A DNA stretch of 64,000 nucleotides from an uncultured Lachnospiraceae bacterium (lineage in GTDB: Bacteria; Bacillota; Clostridia; Lachnospirales; Lachnospiraceae). Location of the stretch: NCBI GenBank assembly GCA_947652735.1, contig CANTEG010000006.1:1-64000 (forward strand), written 5' to 3'. How positions within the stretch are numbered: position 1 is the first letter of the stretch; the number at the start of each line of letters is the position of its first letter. The notes below the pieces were generated by a model. The model did not search any database and was not told the DNA's origin. It was given only the letters and a program-made list of their open reading frames with translations. The position numbers and the translations under genes are program-made. This document shows, piece by piece, positions 9,701 to 16,322 of this stretch.

Positions 9701-10351
9701 TCATCAGGAGTATACACGGCATCCACTGAAAAGTGGTCAGACAGCGAGGCTTTCATAAAGCCATACAAGTCAAAAAACCTTAAAGTAACTGTATTAACGC
9801 CAAAGAGCATAAAGATTAAGTGGTCTGCTTCAAAAAATGCAGACGGATATGAGGTTTACCGAAAGGCAAAGGGAGAAAAGAGTTACACAAAAATATACAC
9901 GGCAAAAGCGGGTGTATTATCATTTATTGATAAAAAAGCGAAGAAGGGTGTCAGGTATGCGTACCGTGTCAGACCTTATGTAAGTGCAAAATATGACAAT
10001 GGTAGTTCGTACCGTATATATGCACAGTACACACCGACAGTTTCCCGCACGGCAATTGTTAAGCCTTCCAAGCCGGCAAAAATATCATTGGCTGCAAGGA
10101 AGTCATACGTTAAGCTTACATGGGGAAAATCAAAGAACGCGGACGGTTACAGAATATACCGCAAGGTGTCAGGTACATCAAAGTATAAGTGTATTAAAAC
10201 CATCAAGTCAGCTAAAACCTTGTCCTACAATGATAAAACTGTAAAGAAAGGTAAAAAATACACGTACAGGGTAAGACCATATATCAAGGATGCCTACGGC
10301 AGGGTCAGCTACGGAAGCTACAGCAAGGCAAAATCCGTCAAGGCAAAATAA
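6707..10351 (+). CDS. Multimodular secreted GH5 cellulase (endoglucanase)
   Basis: A 1214-residue secreted beta-1,4-glucanase. Modules in order: signal peptide (1-32); a beta-sandwich resembling a cellulose-binding module (about 33-140); a GH5 catalytic domain (about 170-470) with predicted acid/base Glu307 in the NEP motif and nucleophile Glu401 in VTEFG; an Ig-like domain (about 480-590); three Big_2 repeats (about 590-845); a calcium-binding EF-hand/dockerin-like loop (YDKNGDGAVTRDE, about 860-875); a short leucine-rich segment (about 880-935); and two fibronectin-III-like repeats (about 1020-1110 and 1120-1214). The start has AAGGAGG 7 nt upstream. Only one EF-hand loop is clear, so it is not a classic two-repeat dockerin. 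Surface attachment through the C-terminal repeats is inferred. Confidence 0.9.
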   Translation: MKMKKKLLWGICSWILTVAMVLGIFSCTQLSACASTSSSVKATINKQSDSGTWAEYNYTVKNGTSRAITDVKIKIPVTGNLAGFQCWGMNAVYSNGVITITHTAQIKAGETFSCTNNAKLGFTGGATLGKPTVTFTYAPKETSSSKLKYSVTGATKSLSKSETPVGIHGALTLKTVSGYNAPIIVDQNGDPYQLRGASTHGIQWSQMSAYVNKKSFQSLRDEWGVNTVRLACYVTQDGYLRGHQSDMDKKIQEGVKAATDLGMYVIIDWHIHAENPLDYMNEANTFFKKYATKYKSYDNVIFEICNEPVGVPWYNGSGRDLYTYCKKISKTIRNCGSNALIICGTNTWSQDVDQVAAKPLANDGIKNVLYSFHFYSGTHYGDLMNKFKTANAAGTPVFVTEFGVCDASGNGNFDTANADAWINLCDSYNISYCCWSLCNKDESASYLKPSCTKTEGGWTSSDVATTGIWLINTYRAHEEKEKVRSIKLSGKGTIASVNAGYKSAGKATIKITNNGGVNIKNLSAKLSSGKNFTITKKLASTNLAKGKSVSIQISLKAGLGVGTYTDTLTVKTGTVKKTLKITQKVTAVPVTSVKLDKTTAAIKGGSALTLKATVLPTNATNKNVTWSTSNKEVATVSSSGKVTAKSTGKATITVKTKNGGYTAKCVVNVTNPLSDFSFAKDAGKITIGDSKKLTITTKPANPDPYTIQWESDNPDVLSIDADGTLTANDYGTANIKAVANGIEKTTAITVVHPLEGIQLNASKVIMEEEQQDIITALPVPADAILGDVTFVSADNSVATVDSKGCITAVHNGSTVITAKCSSNGSEFTAQYTVEVFYLTFKNTETNIKDRTLYNEILKNYDKNGDGAVTRDEVLDVTELDLHGKNITSIAGLNYFTGLKKLDLSGNAITDVSPIANLSLDYLNLENNKITSIAPWRGGKLAAAMKTAAASHDMAYYDKVTGTLTQKYSIGKGNQIQLKEAATVLPDNVINYKIRKWNASSGVYTASTEKWSDSEAFIKPYKSKNLKVTVLTPKSIKIKWSASKNADGYEVYRKAKGEKSYTKIYTAKAGVLSFIDKKAKKGVRYAYRVRPYVSAKYDNGSSYRIYAQYTPTVSRTAIVKPSKPAKISLAARKSYVKLTWGKSKNADGYRIYRKVSGTSKYKCIKTIKSAKTLSYNDKTVKKGKKYTYRVRPYIKDAYGRVSYGSYSKAKSVKAK

Positions 10352-10433
10352 AATATGCGACTGATTTTCTGGGGGAAAAAATGAAAGCTGAAAGCTGTGA
10401 AGTAAAAAAGGTCAAGTGAAAACAAAATAAGAC

Positions 10434-10461
10434 TTGACATATTGCGGTTATAGTGTACAAT
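10434..10461 (+). promoter_or_regulatory. Promoter of the thiamine-related operon
   Basis: A perfect -35 TTGACA (10434-10439) and a near-consensus -10 TACAAT (10456-10461) are separated by 16 bp. It lies about 30 bp before the TPP riboswitch, so transcripts starting here would carry the aptamer. A 7-bp inverted repeat (GTCAAGT/ACTTGAC, 10411-10438) overlaps its -35. Confidence 0.8.
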
Positions 10462-10487
10462 AAAAGAGCTTAAAATTGAATAAGAAA

Positions 10488-10582
10488 ACGGCTAGGGGGG
10501 CATAACCCGAAAGGAATTGCTGAGAGATTTTAAATCGACCCTTGGAACTTGATCCGGCTAATACCGGTGTAAGGAAGCACGT
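10488..10582 (+). promoter_or_regulatory. TPP riboswitch (THI element)
   Basis: The segment carries the conserved blocks of the thiamine pyrophosphate aptamer in order: a G-rich 5' strand (CTAGGGGGG), CTGAGA (10520-10525), ACCCTTGGAACTTGATC, CCGGCTAATACCGG and GTAAGGAAGC. TPP binding would favour the downstream terminator and shut off the operon. It differs from consensus at a few places (CTTGATC for CCTGATC, GTGTAAGG for GCGTAGGG). The exact ends are estimated to within about 5 nt. It is followed by a thiamine-binding protein and an ABC importer, which fits. Confidence 0.93.
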
Positions 10583-10610
10583 GCAATTATTATAATATCA
10601 TTATGTTTAT

Positions 10611-10645
10611 AAAAGGTTTTCGGTTGCTTTCCGAAAACCTTTTTT
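10611..10645 (+). terminator. Riboswitch expression-platform terminator
   Basis: A perfect 13-bp stem (AAAAGGTTTTCGG / CCGAAAACCTTTT) with a 7-nt loop is followed by a T run. It lies about 30 nt past the TPP aptamer and is the likely off-switch for the operon starting at 10838. Confidence 0.9.
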
Positions 10646-10653
10646 GTTTATTT

Positions 10654-10770
10654 AATAGGAAACTTCGTTTCCTATTGGCATGTTCCTGCGGAACCTGCTA
10701 AGATTCGAACTAGAGCATCGAAAGACGCTTTGTTCTGAAAATAATTGCGAAGCTGTAAAGCTTAAAAGCG
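10654..10770. repeat. Cluster of small inverted repeats in the operon leader
   Basis: Between the riboswitch terminator and the first gene lie several short hairpins: ATAGGAAAC-TTC-GTTTCCTAT (10655-10675), GTTCC-TGC-GGAAC (10682-10694), AGCATC-GAAA-GACGCT (10714-10729, one mismatch) and AAGCT-GTAA-AGCTT (10749-10762). The unit at 10712-10736 has a relative at 60636-60659, sharing AGAG, a GAAAG loop and TTTGTTCT. No reading frame is supported here. It looks like an intergenic repeat element, but copy number outside the window is unknown. Confidence 0.5.
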
Positions 10771-10837
10771 TAGTTGTACAATGAGCGTTGGAGGAATACA
10801 GCTTTGGAATTGCCTAAAAATAACAGGAGGAAAAATT

Positions 10838-11134
10838 ATGAATGCAAGTGTAGCTATCCAGGTATTACCTAACGTAACTGATGACGAGGAGGTTATAAGA
10901 ATCGTTGATGAGGTTATCGCTTATATTAAGAGCTTTGGTCTTTCCACATATGTAGGCCCTTTTGAGACAACCATTGAGGGCGATTATGACAAGCTTATGG
11001 AAATCGTTGCAGGTTGTCAGAAGGTTGCTATTGCTGCAGGCGGTACAAATCAGGTATCAACTTATGTAAAGATTGTGTACAAGCCTGAAGGAGAGGTGCT
11101 TACCATTGAAAAGAAAGTTTCCAAGCATCACTGA
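10838..11134 (+). CDS. Thiamine-binding protein, MTH1187/YkoF-like (DUF77)
   Basis: A 98-residue cytoplasmic ferredoxin-like-fold protein of the MTH1187/YkoF family, whose YkoF members bind thiamine or its pyrimidine part. The family pattern is visible: an N-terminal strand with IQVLP, VDEVIAYIKS, then GPFETTIEGDYDKLMEIV. I chose ATG 10838, which has CAGGAGG at 10824-10830, over ATG 10781, which would add 19 unconserved residues. As the first gene after the TPP riboswitch and overlapping the permease, it probably handles a thiamine precursor brought in by the transporter that follows. Confidence 0.85.
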   Translation: MNASVAIQVLPNVTDDEEVIRIVDEVIAYIKSFGLSTYVGPFETTIEGDYDKLMEIVAGCQKVAIAAGGTNQVSTYVKIVYKPEGEVLTIEKKVSKHH

Positions 11135-11870
11135 TAAAATTTTGCCAGCCTCTTTATTTCTGATATTTATAGCTGCGTGGCAAATTTTATGTCAGACGGG
11201 CATATTGCCGGAATATATGCTTCCATCACCATATCAGGTTGTAAAGGCGTTTATCGGTGATTTTCCGCTGATTATGGACCATATGAAAATCACAATTTAC
11301 GAGACACTGCTTGGTCTGACAATTGGAACCTTACTTGGCTTTGTGCTGGCGGTTGTCATGGACTGCTTTGGATATTTATATAAATGTATTTATCCGATGC
11401 TTGTCGTGAGCCAGACAATACCTACAGTGGCAATTGCACCTTTGCTTGTTTTGTGGATGGGCTACGGTATTGCCCCAAAGGTAACCCTGATTGTTCTGAT
11501 TGTGTTTTTCCCGATAGCGGCATGTCTCATAGACGGCTTTAAGGATGCGGATGCCGATGAAATAAAGCTGCTTGAGACTATGGGTGCCAACAAATTTCAG
11601 ATTTTTTGGCATATAAAGCTTCCGGGCAGCATGGGCAGATTTTTCGGTGGCTTAAGAATTGCCGTGGCATATGCGGTTGTAGGTGCAGTTGTCTCAGAGT
11701 GGCTTGGAGGCTACAAGGGGCTTGGCGTTTATATGACCAGAGTGAAAAAATCTTACTCCTACGATAAAATGTTTGCCGTTATTGTTCTTATTTCAGTACT
11801 GAGCCTGCTGCTAATCAAGGCAGTTGATATTGCGAATAAGGCAGCCATGCCTTGGAAAGGAAAAAAATAA
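11106..11870 (+). CDS. thiX: ABC importer permease, thiamine-precursor type (ThiX-like)
   Basis: A 254-residue inner-membrane permease of the SsuC/TauC/ThiX (BPD_transp_1) family with about six helices. The EAA-loop region is visible as ADADEIKLLETMGANKFQIFWHIKLP, given here in family form with the conserved glycine and the following helix. The start is probably TTG 11106, 9 nt after GGAGAGG (11090-11096); a TTG at 11073 lacks such a site. It overlaps the thiamine-binding gene by 29 nt. With the lipoprotein and ATPase that follow, under a TPP riboswitch, it most likely imports hydroxymethylpyrimidine or a related thiamine precursor. Substrate assignment is by context. Confidence 0.8.
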   Translation: MKRKFPSITDKILPASLFLIFIAAWQILCQTGILPEYMLPSPYQVVKAFIGDFPLIMDHMKITIYETLLGLTIGTLLGFVLAVVMDCFGYLYKCIYPMLVVSQTIPTVAIAPLLVLWMGYGIAPKVTLIVLIVFFPIAACLIDGFKDADADEIKLLETMGANKFQIFWHIKLPGSMGRFFGGLRIAVAYAVVGAVVSEWLGGYKGLGVYMTRVKKSYSYDKMFAVIVLISVLSLLLIKAVDIANKAAMPWKGKK

Positions 11871-11871
11871 G

Positions 11872-12852
11872 ATGAAAAAGACAAGCTTAGGAGTCGTTTT
11901 GCTTTTCGTAATTCTTGTATTTACAGGATGTGGAGGAGAAAAAAAGAAGGATAAAGCGGAAATAACAATGGTGCTTGACTGGACACCGAACACAAACCAC
12001 ACAGGGCTTTATGTGGCGGAGAAGCTGGGATATTTTGAGGATGCCGGACTTGAAGTCAACATAATTCAGCCTCCTGAAAATGGTGCTACTGATTTGGTTG
12101 CATCGGGAAATGCACAGTTCGGAATTGATTTTCAGGAGTATCTCGCAGCGGCATGGGGAACCGATAATCCCCTTCCTGTAACCGCAGTTGCAGCAATTTT
12201 ACAGCACAATACATCAGGTCTTGTATCACTTGCAAGTGAGGGGATCGACAGTGCAAAAAAGCTTGAGGGTAAACGATATGCCACATGGGAAATTCCGATT
12301 GAACAGGGGATTTTGAAGGATGTGGTAACTATGGCTGGAGGAGATTTTGATAAGGTGGAGCTTATTCCTGCATATGTAAGTGATATCGTTGCAGCACTAA
12401 ATTCGGATATTGACTGTGTGTGGATTTACTACGGCTGGGACGGAATTAAGCTAGAGGCAGAACATATAGATACAAACTTTATTTTATTTAAGGATATTAA
12501 TGGAACCTTTGATTTTTACAGCCCTGTCATTATTGCAAATGATGACTTCCTTAAGGAAAATCCTGACGAGGCAAAGGCGTTTATGCAGGCAGTAAGAAAA
12601 GGCTATGAGTATGCCGCTGAAAATCCTGACGAGGCTGCTGAAATTTTACTTGAGTATGTTCCTGAGCTTGACGCTGATATGGTAAAGGCAAGTCAGCAGT
12701 ATTTAAGCAAACAATATGTTGCAGAAGCAGAATTTTGGGGTATAATTGATAAGGACAGATGGGACGGCTTTTACAATTGGGTAAATGAAAACGGATATGT
12801 GGAAAAGCCCATTGCCGAGGGAACGGGCTTTACGAATGAATACATTGAATAA
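11872..12852 (+). CDS. thiY: NMT1/THI5-like substrate-binding lipoprotein (ThiY-like)
   Basis: A 326-residue extracytoplasmic lipoprotein. A lipoprotein signal (about 1-18) ends in the lipobox FTGC, with Cys19 as the predicted lipid-modified residue. The mature part begins with the family hallmark VLDWTPNTNHTGLYVA and contains GYFEDAGLEV, the NMT1/THI5 fold used by bacterial proteins binding pyrimidine precursors of thiamine. ATG 11872 is the only start that gives a proper signal sequence; it lies one base after the permease stop. TPP riboswitch control supports a thiamine-precursor ligand over the alternatives (sulfonates, nitrate) in this superfamily. Confidence 0.85.
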   Translation: MKKTSLGVVLLFVILVFTGCGGEKKKDKAEITMVLDWTPNTNHTGLYVAEKLGYFEDAGLEVNIIQPPENGATDLVASGNAQFGIDFQEYLAAAWGTDNPLPVTAVAAILQHNTSGLVSLASEGIDSAKKLEGKRYATWEIPIEQGILKDVVTMAGGDFDKVELIPAYVSDIVAALNSDIDCVWIYYGWDGIKLEAEHIDTNFILFKDINGTFDFYSPVIIANDDFLKENPDEAKAFMQAVRKGYEYAAENPDEAAEILLEYVPELDADMVKASQQYLSKQYVAEAEFWGIIDKDRWDGFYNWVNENGYVEKPIAEGTGFTNEYIE

Positions 12853-12871
12853 AGCAAAGGCAGGATAGGAA

Positions 12872-13603
12872 ATGATGAAGCTTAGTGTAAATAATGTGAA
12901 TGCTTCCTATGATGAACATGCCGTGCTGGATAACATTTGTATGACATTAAACGAAGGAGAATTTGTCTCACTGGTAGGTTCAAGTGGTGTGGGTAAAACG
13001 ACATTGTTTAATATAATAGCAGGTTTAATTTCTCCGGTTTCGGGCATGGTTACATTAGATGGAGCTGATATTACGGGCCAGACAGGACATGTGGGATATA
13101 TGCTTCAAAAGGATATGCTTCTTCCATATAAGACCGTGTTAGATAACATTGCACTGCCTCTTGTTATAGGAAAGGAAAAAAAGCAGGAGGCGCGAGAACA
13201 GGTTCTTCCCTACATGGATGAATTTGGACTTAAGGGTTATGAGAAGAAATATCCCAATATGCTTTCGGGGGGGATGAAGCAGAGGGCAGCATTACTCAGG
13301 ACTTACATGCAAAGGAAGCAGGTGATGCTGTTGGATGAACCGTTTAGTGCAATTGATGGCATAACGAGAGCAAACATGCATAGCTGGTACAGAAGCATCG
13401 TTGATAAGCACAGGCTTTCTACAATACTGATTACACACGATATTGAGGAAGCGGTAAGTCTGTCAGACAGAATATATATTATGTCGGGTAAGCCGGGAAA
13501 AATAGTGGATGAATTATCTATAAAAAGGGAAGGTTCCCTACAGGAGTTTATGCTGTCGGAAAAATTTCTTCAATACAAAAAGCATGTAATCGGCAGGCTG
13601 TAG
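12872..13603 (+). CDS. thiZ: ABC importer ATP-binding protein (ThiZ-like)
   Basis: The 243-residue ATPase partner of the permease and lipoprotein just upstream, of the SsuB/TauB/ThiZ type. It has Walker A GSSGVGKTT (about residues 36-44), signature LSGGMKQR (about 130-137) and Walker B VMLLDEPF (about 150-157), followed by SAIDG and an H-loop in ITHDIEEA. ATG 12872 or 12875 may be used; AGGA lies close before both. It probably closes the riboswitch-controlled operon, with the phosphoesterase downstream read through because no terminator is visible. Confidence 0.85.
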   Translation: MMKLSVNNVNASYDEHAVLDNICMTLNEGEFVSLVGSSGVGKTTLFNIIAGLISPVSGMVTLDGADITGQTGHVGYMLQKDMLLPYKTVLDNIALPLVIGKEKKQEAREQVLPYMDEFGLKGYEKKYPNMLSGGMKQRAALLRTYMQRKQVMLLDEPFSAIDGITRANMHSWYRSIVDKHRLSTILITHDIEEAVSLSDRIYIMSGKPGKIVDELSIKREGSLQEFMLSEKFLQYKKHVIGRL

Positions 13604-13619
13604 TTTAAGAGGTGGCGGA

Positions 13620-14471
13620 GTGGTATATGTAGCATTAATTTTTATACTGGCTGTTAGCATCGTTTTTTTAATCAGCTTTTTTGAGTGCAGAAAATTAAAG
13701 GTGACACACTATGAAGTTGGGTCGGAAGGAAAGCTTCCGACCCCTGTTAAATTTGCTTTTATAGCTGACATGCACTGCTGTTTTGAAAATGGAGAAGCTA
13801 TCATTAATCAGCTTACAGACGAGAAGCCTGATGCCATTATTCTGGCAGGGGACATGATAGTGTGCAGTGCCAAACGGGAACAAGAAATATACGTCATGTC
13901 TGATTTTATAAACCGCCTGTCGGAAATTGCTGATGTATATTATGGAATGGGAAACCATGAAAGGGAAATGGAAACAGACACGGGGCTTACAGCATTGTGG
14001 GAAAATTATGTGTCACGGCTGAATGATAAAGTAAGACTTTTGAGGAACGAAACAGAACCGTTAAATATAAAGGGAAACCATATTCGGATTTGTGGACTTG
14101 ATATCCCTGTAAAATATTACAAAAAGTTTCAAAAAGATAAGCCTGATATTGGGGAACTGCAATCTCTTGTGGGAATAAGTGACAAATCGGCATATACTAT
14201 ACTTATAGCCCATAATCCTGATTTTTATCATACATATTCTGCATGGCAGCCTGATATTATTTTATCGGGGCACAATCATGGAGGATTGTTACGGCTGCCT
14301 GTTTTAGGAGGGGTGATTTCTCCGAAGCCGAGACTTTTTCCAAAATATGACTATGGAATGTATCATGACAATAAAACAAAGATGATAGTGACAAGCGGTG
14401 TGGGAAGCCATTCTGTTATGGTTAGGGTGAACAATATTCCCGAGCTTGTAATTATAAATATCAAATCATAG
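13620..14471 (+). CDS. Membrane-anchored metallophosphoesterase (YkuE-like)
   Basis: A 283-residue calcineurin-like phosphoesterase. It has an N-terminal membrane helix (about 2-20) and then the five metal-ligand motifs: ADMH, AGDM, GNHE, AHNPD and GHNHGG. Bacillus YkuE is the closest described kind of protein, a cell-surface metallophosphatase, but the substrate here is unknown. The start is GTG 13620, 4 nt after the GAGGTGG(CG) ribosome-binding region. It follows the transporter ATPase by 16 nt and may share its transcript; the link to thiamine is probably not functional. Confidence 0.85.
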   Translation: MVYVALIFILAVSIVFLISFFECRKLKVTHYEVGSEGKLPTPVKFAFIADMHCCFENGEAIINQLTDEKPDAIILAGDMIVCSAKREQEIYVMSDFINRLSEIADVYYGMGNHEREMETDTGLTALWENYVSRLNDKVRLLRNETEPLNIKGNHIRICGLDIPVKYYKKFQKDKPDIGELQSLVGISDKSAYTILIAHNPDFYHTYSAWQPDIILSGHNHGGLLRLPVLGGVISPKPRLFPKYDYGMYHDNKTKMIVTSGVGSHSVMVRVNNIPELVIINIKS

Positions 14472-14489
14472 ATTATTTTGCTGTTTATG

Positions 14490-14516
14490 TTGAAAAAAAT
14501 GCATATTTAATATAAT
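14490..14516 (+). promoter_or_regulatory. Weak candidate promoter upstream of the L,D-transpeptidase
   Basis: TTGAAA (14490-14495) and TATAAT (14511-14516) are only 15 bp apart, shorter than usual. The gap to the next gene is about 150 nt and includes the 12-bp palindrome GAAATGCATTTC (14590-14601). No other element is recognised in this intergenic region. Confidence 0.3.
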
Positions 14517-14665
14517 ATAGTATGGCATGGATAAAACATTACATGCATTGTCGGCCTGTTTGGCAAACATTGATTTTGTTTTTATGGAGAAATGCATTTC
14601 ATAGGCATATTTCTATAGGAATTTGTTAAGGAATGGGCGTATGTTAATTGACATAGGAGCGGAAT

Positions 14666-16297
14666 ATGAAAAATAAAAAGAAAAAATCCCAACAGGAAAA
14701 AATAAATAACGATAAATTGAATAATGAGAACGTTGATAAAGATAAAGCAGTAAACAACGATAAAACGACAGATAAAAAGCAGTCAGACAATAGACGGGAT
14801 ACTATGTCAGATAAAGGTTCTAAGGAAAATGGTGACGAGGTGGCTGCTACAATGGAAGCAGCAGTGCCATATGTTGACCCGACTGTTGACAAATACAAGA
14901 AAAAGAAAAAGGTTGCAAGAATTGTGACCATCTCGGTTGTATCGGCTCTTGTGCTTATATACATAGCAGGATTTTTTATAAGCAGCATGTTCTTTTACGA
15001 AAACACAATTATAAATGGAGTGGATGTGTCGGGGAAGAAGCTTGAGGATGCAGAAAAGCTTTTAAAAAAGGAAATGAATGCGTATACGCTCCAGCTTGAT
15101 TTTACAAACGGGACACAGACAATCAAAGTTGGTGACGGAGGGCTTTCCCTCTCACTTGCAGAGACGATTCAGGATGTTAAGCAAAGACAAAAACCGTATT
15201 TGTGGTTTCTGCATTTTGGCAGTAAGTATGTATATGACATAAAGTACAAAACATACTATGATGAAAAGAAATTGAGCGAGCTTGTTATGTCCTACGACCA
15301 GATGCAGACTAAAAATATGAAGAAGTCAACGGATGCCGTGGTTGATATTTCATCAGGAGCTGCTGTTATTGTGCCTGATGAAACGGGAACGGAGCTTGAT
15401 ACGGATAAGGTTTTAAAAACCGTTAAGGATGCCCTTAATGAAGGGGTTCATTCCATAAATATTGCTGAGGCAGGCTGTTATATTGAGGCGGAAGTAAAAG
15501 AAGATTCTGAGCAGATTTTAAAGGGATATCAGGAGGCAGAAGATTTCCTTTCTATAGAAGCAGTATACGATTTTAAGGGATATAAGGTTTCCATACCGAA
15601 GGAAGAACTGGCTAAGATGGCATATATTGATAGCCGTGGAGAGCTTAAAATATCAAAAGATAAGGTAAATGCATACGCTGCTAAATTTGCAGAGCAATAT
15701 ACAACAAAAGGCACCGAAAGAAAATTTAAAACACATGACGGTGACATTATAGGCATATATGGCCAGTATTACGGCTGGGTTATAGATGGTGAAAAAGAGG
15801 CTGAGGAGCTTTACGAACTTATATGTAAAAAGAAAAGCTTTGTAAAGGAGCCGGCATGTGAGAGAACCGGATATGCAATGAGTGATATGAATGACATCGG
15901 AGGTACATACATAGAGATAGACCTGACAAACCAGCATTTGTATTACTATGTGGGCGGTAAGCTTGTTTTGGATAATGATATCGTGAGCGGATGGTTAAAT
16001 AATCCGAATAATTATAAAACACCGGGCGGACTGTTTGGTATGGACAACAAAGCCTATAAGGTTATTTTAAGAGGTGAAAATTACGCAACTCCAGTAACTT
16101 ATTGGATGGGCTTTAATGGTGGAATCGGAATACATGATGCAACATGGAGAAGCGAATTTGGCGGAACCATATATGTCAATAACGGCTCTCATGGCTGTAT
16201 CAATCTGCCTATATCGTTTGCAGCCCAGGTATATGAAATTGCAGACCCGGGTATGCCCGTACTTTGTTACTGGCTTGATGAAGTTCCACATTATTAA
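14666..16297 (+). CDS. L,D-transpeptidase (YkuD) with peptidoglycan-binding-like domain
   Basis: A 543-residue membrane-anchored peptidoglycan cross-linking enzyme. The first ~85 residues are cytoplasmic, very rich in Lys, Asn and Asp and probably disordered. A transmembrane helix follows (about 87-107), then a PG_binding_4-type region (about 115-400) and a C-terminal YkuD domain (about 415-540). The catalytic motif is the HGCINLP segment, with Cys near residue 511 and a preceding IGIHDA histidine. It would make 3-3 cross-links or attach proteins to the wall. ATG 14666 follows TAGGAGCGG. Confidence 0.9.
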   Translation: MKNKKKKSQQEKINNDKLNNENVDKDKAVNNDKTTDKKQSDNRRDTMSDKGSKENGDEVAATMEAAVPYVDPTVDKYKKKKKVARIVTISVVSALVLIYIAGFFISSMFFYENTIINGVDVSGKKLEDAEKLLKKEMNAYTLQLDFTNGTQTIKVGDGGLSLSLAETIQDVKQRQKPYLWFLHFGSKYVYDIKYKTYYDEKKLSELVMSYDQMQTKNMKKSTDAVVDISSGAAVIVPDETGTELDTDKVLKTVKDALNEGVHSINIAEAGCYIEAEVKEDSEQILKGYQEAEDFLSIEAVYDFKGYKVSIPKEELAKMAYIDSRGELKISKDKVNAYAAKFAEQYTTKGTERKFKTHDGDIIGIYGQYYGWVIDGEKEAEELYELICKKKSFVKEPACERTGYAMSDMNDIGGTYIEIDLTNQHLYYYVGGKLVLDNDIVSGWLNNPNNYKTPGGLFGMDNKAYKVILRGENYATPVTYWMGFNGGIGIHDATWRSEFGGTIYVNNGSHGCINLPISFAAQVYEIADPGMPVLCYWLDEVPHY

Positions 16298-16322
16298 TAC
16301 TTAAAGGAAGACGGGAGCAGGT

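Noticed and set aside
10381-10419. A 12-codon reading frame before the TPP riboswitch
   Set aside because: It is too short, lies upstream of the promoter and resembles no leader peptide.
10700-10716. GATTCGAAC-like sequence suggesting the T-arm of a minus-strand tRNA
   Set aside because: No acceptor stem, anticodon arm or D-arm can be built around it; it belongs to the small-hairpin region.
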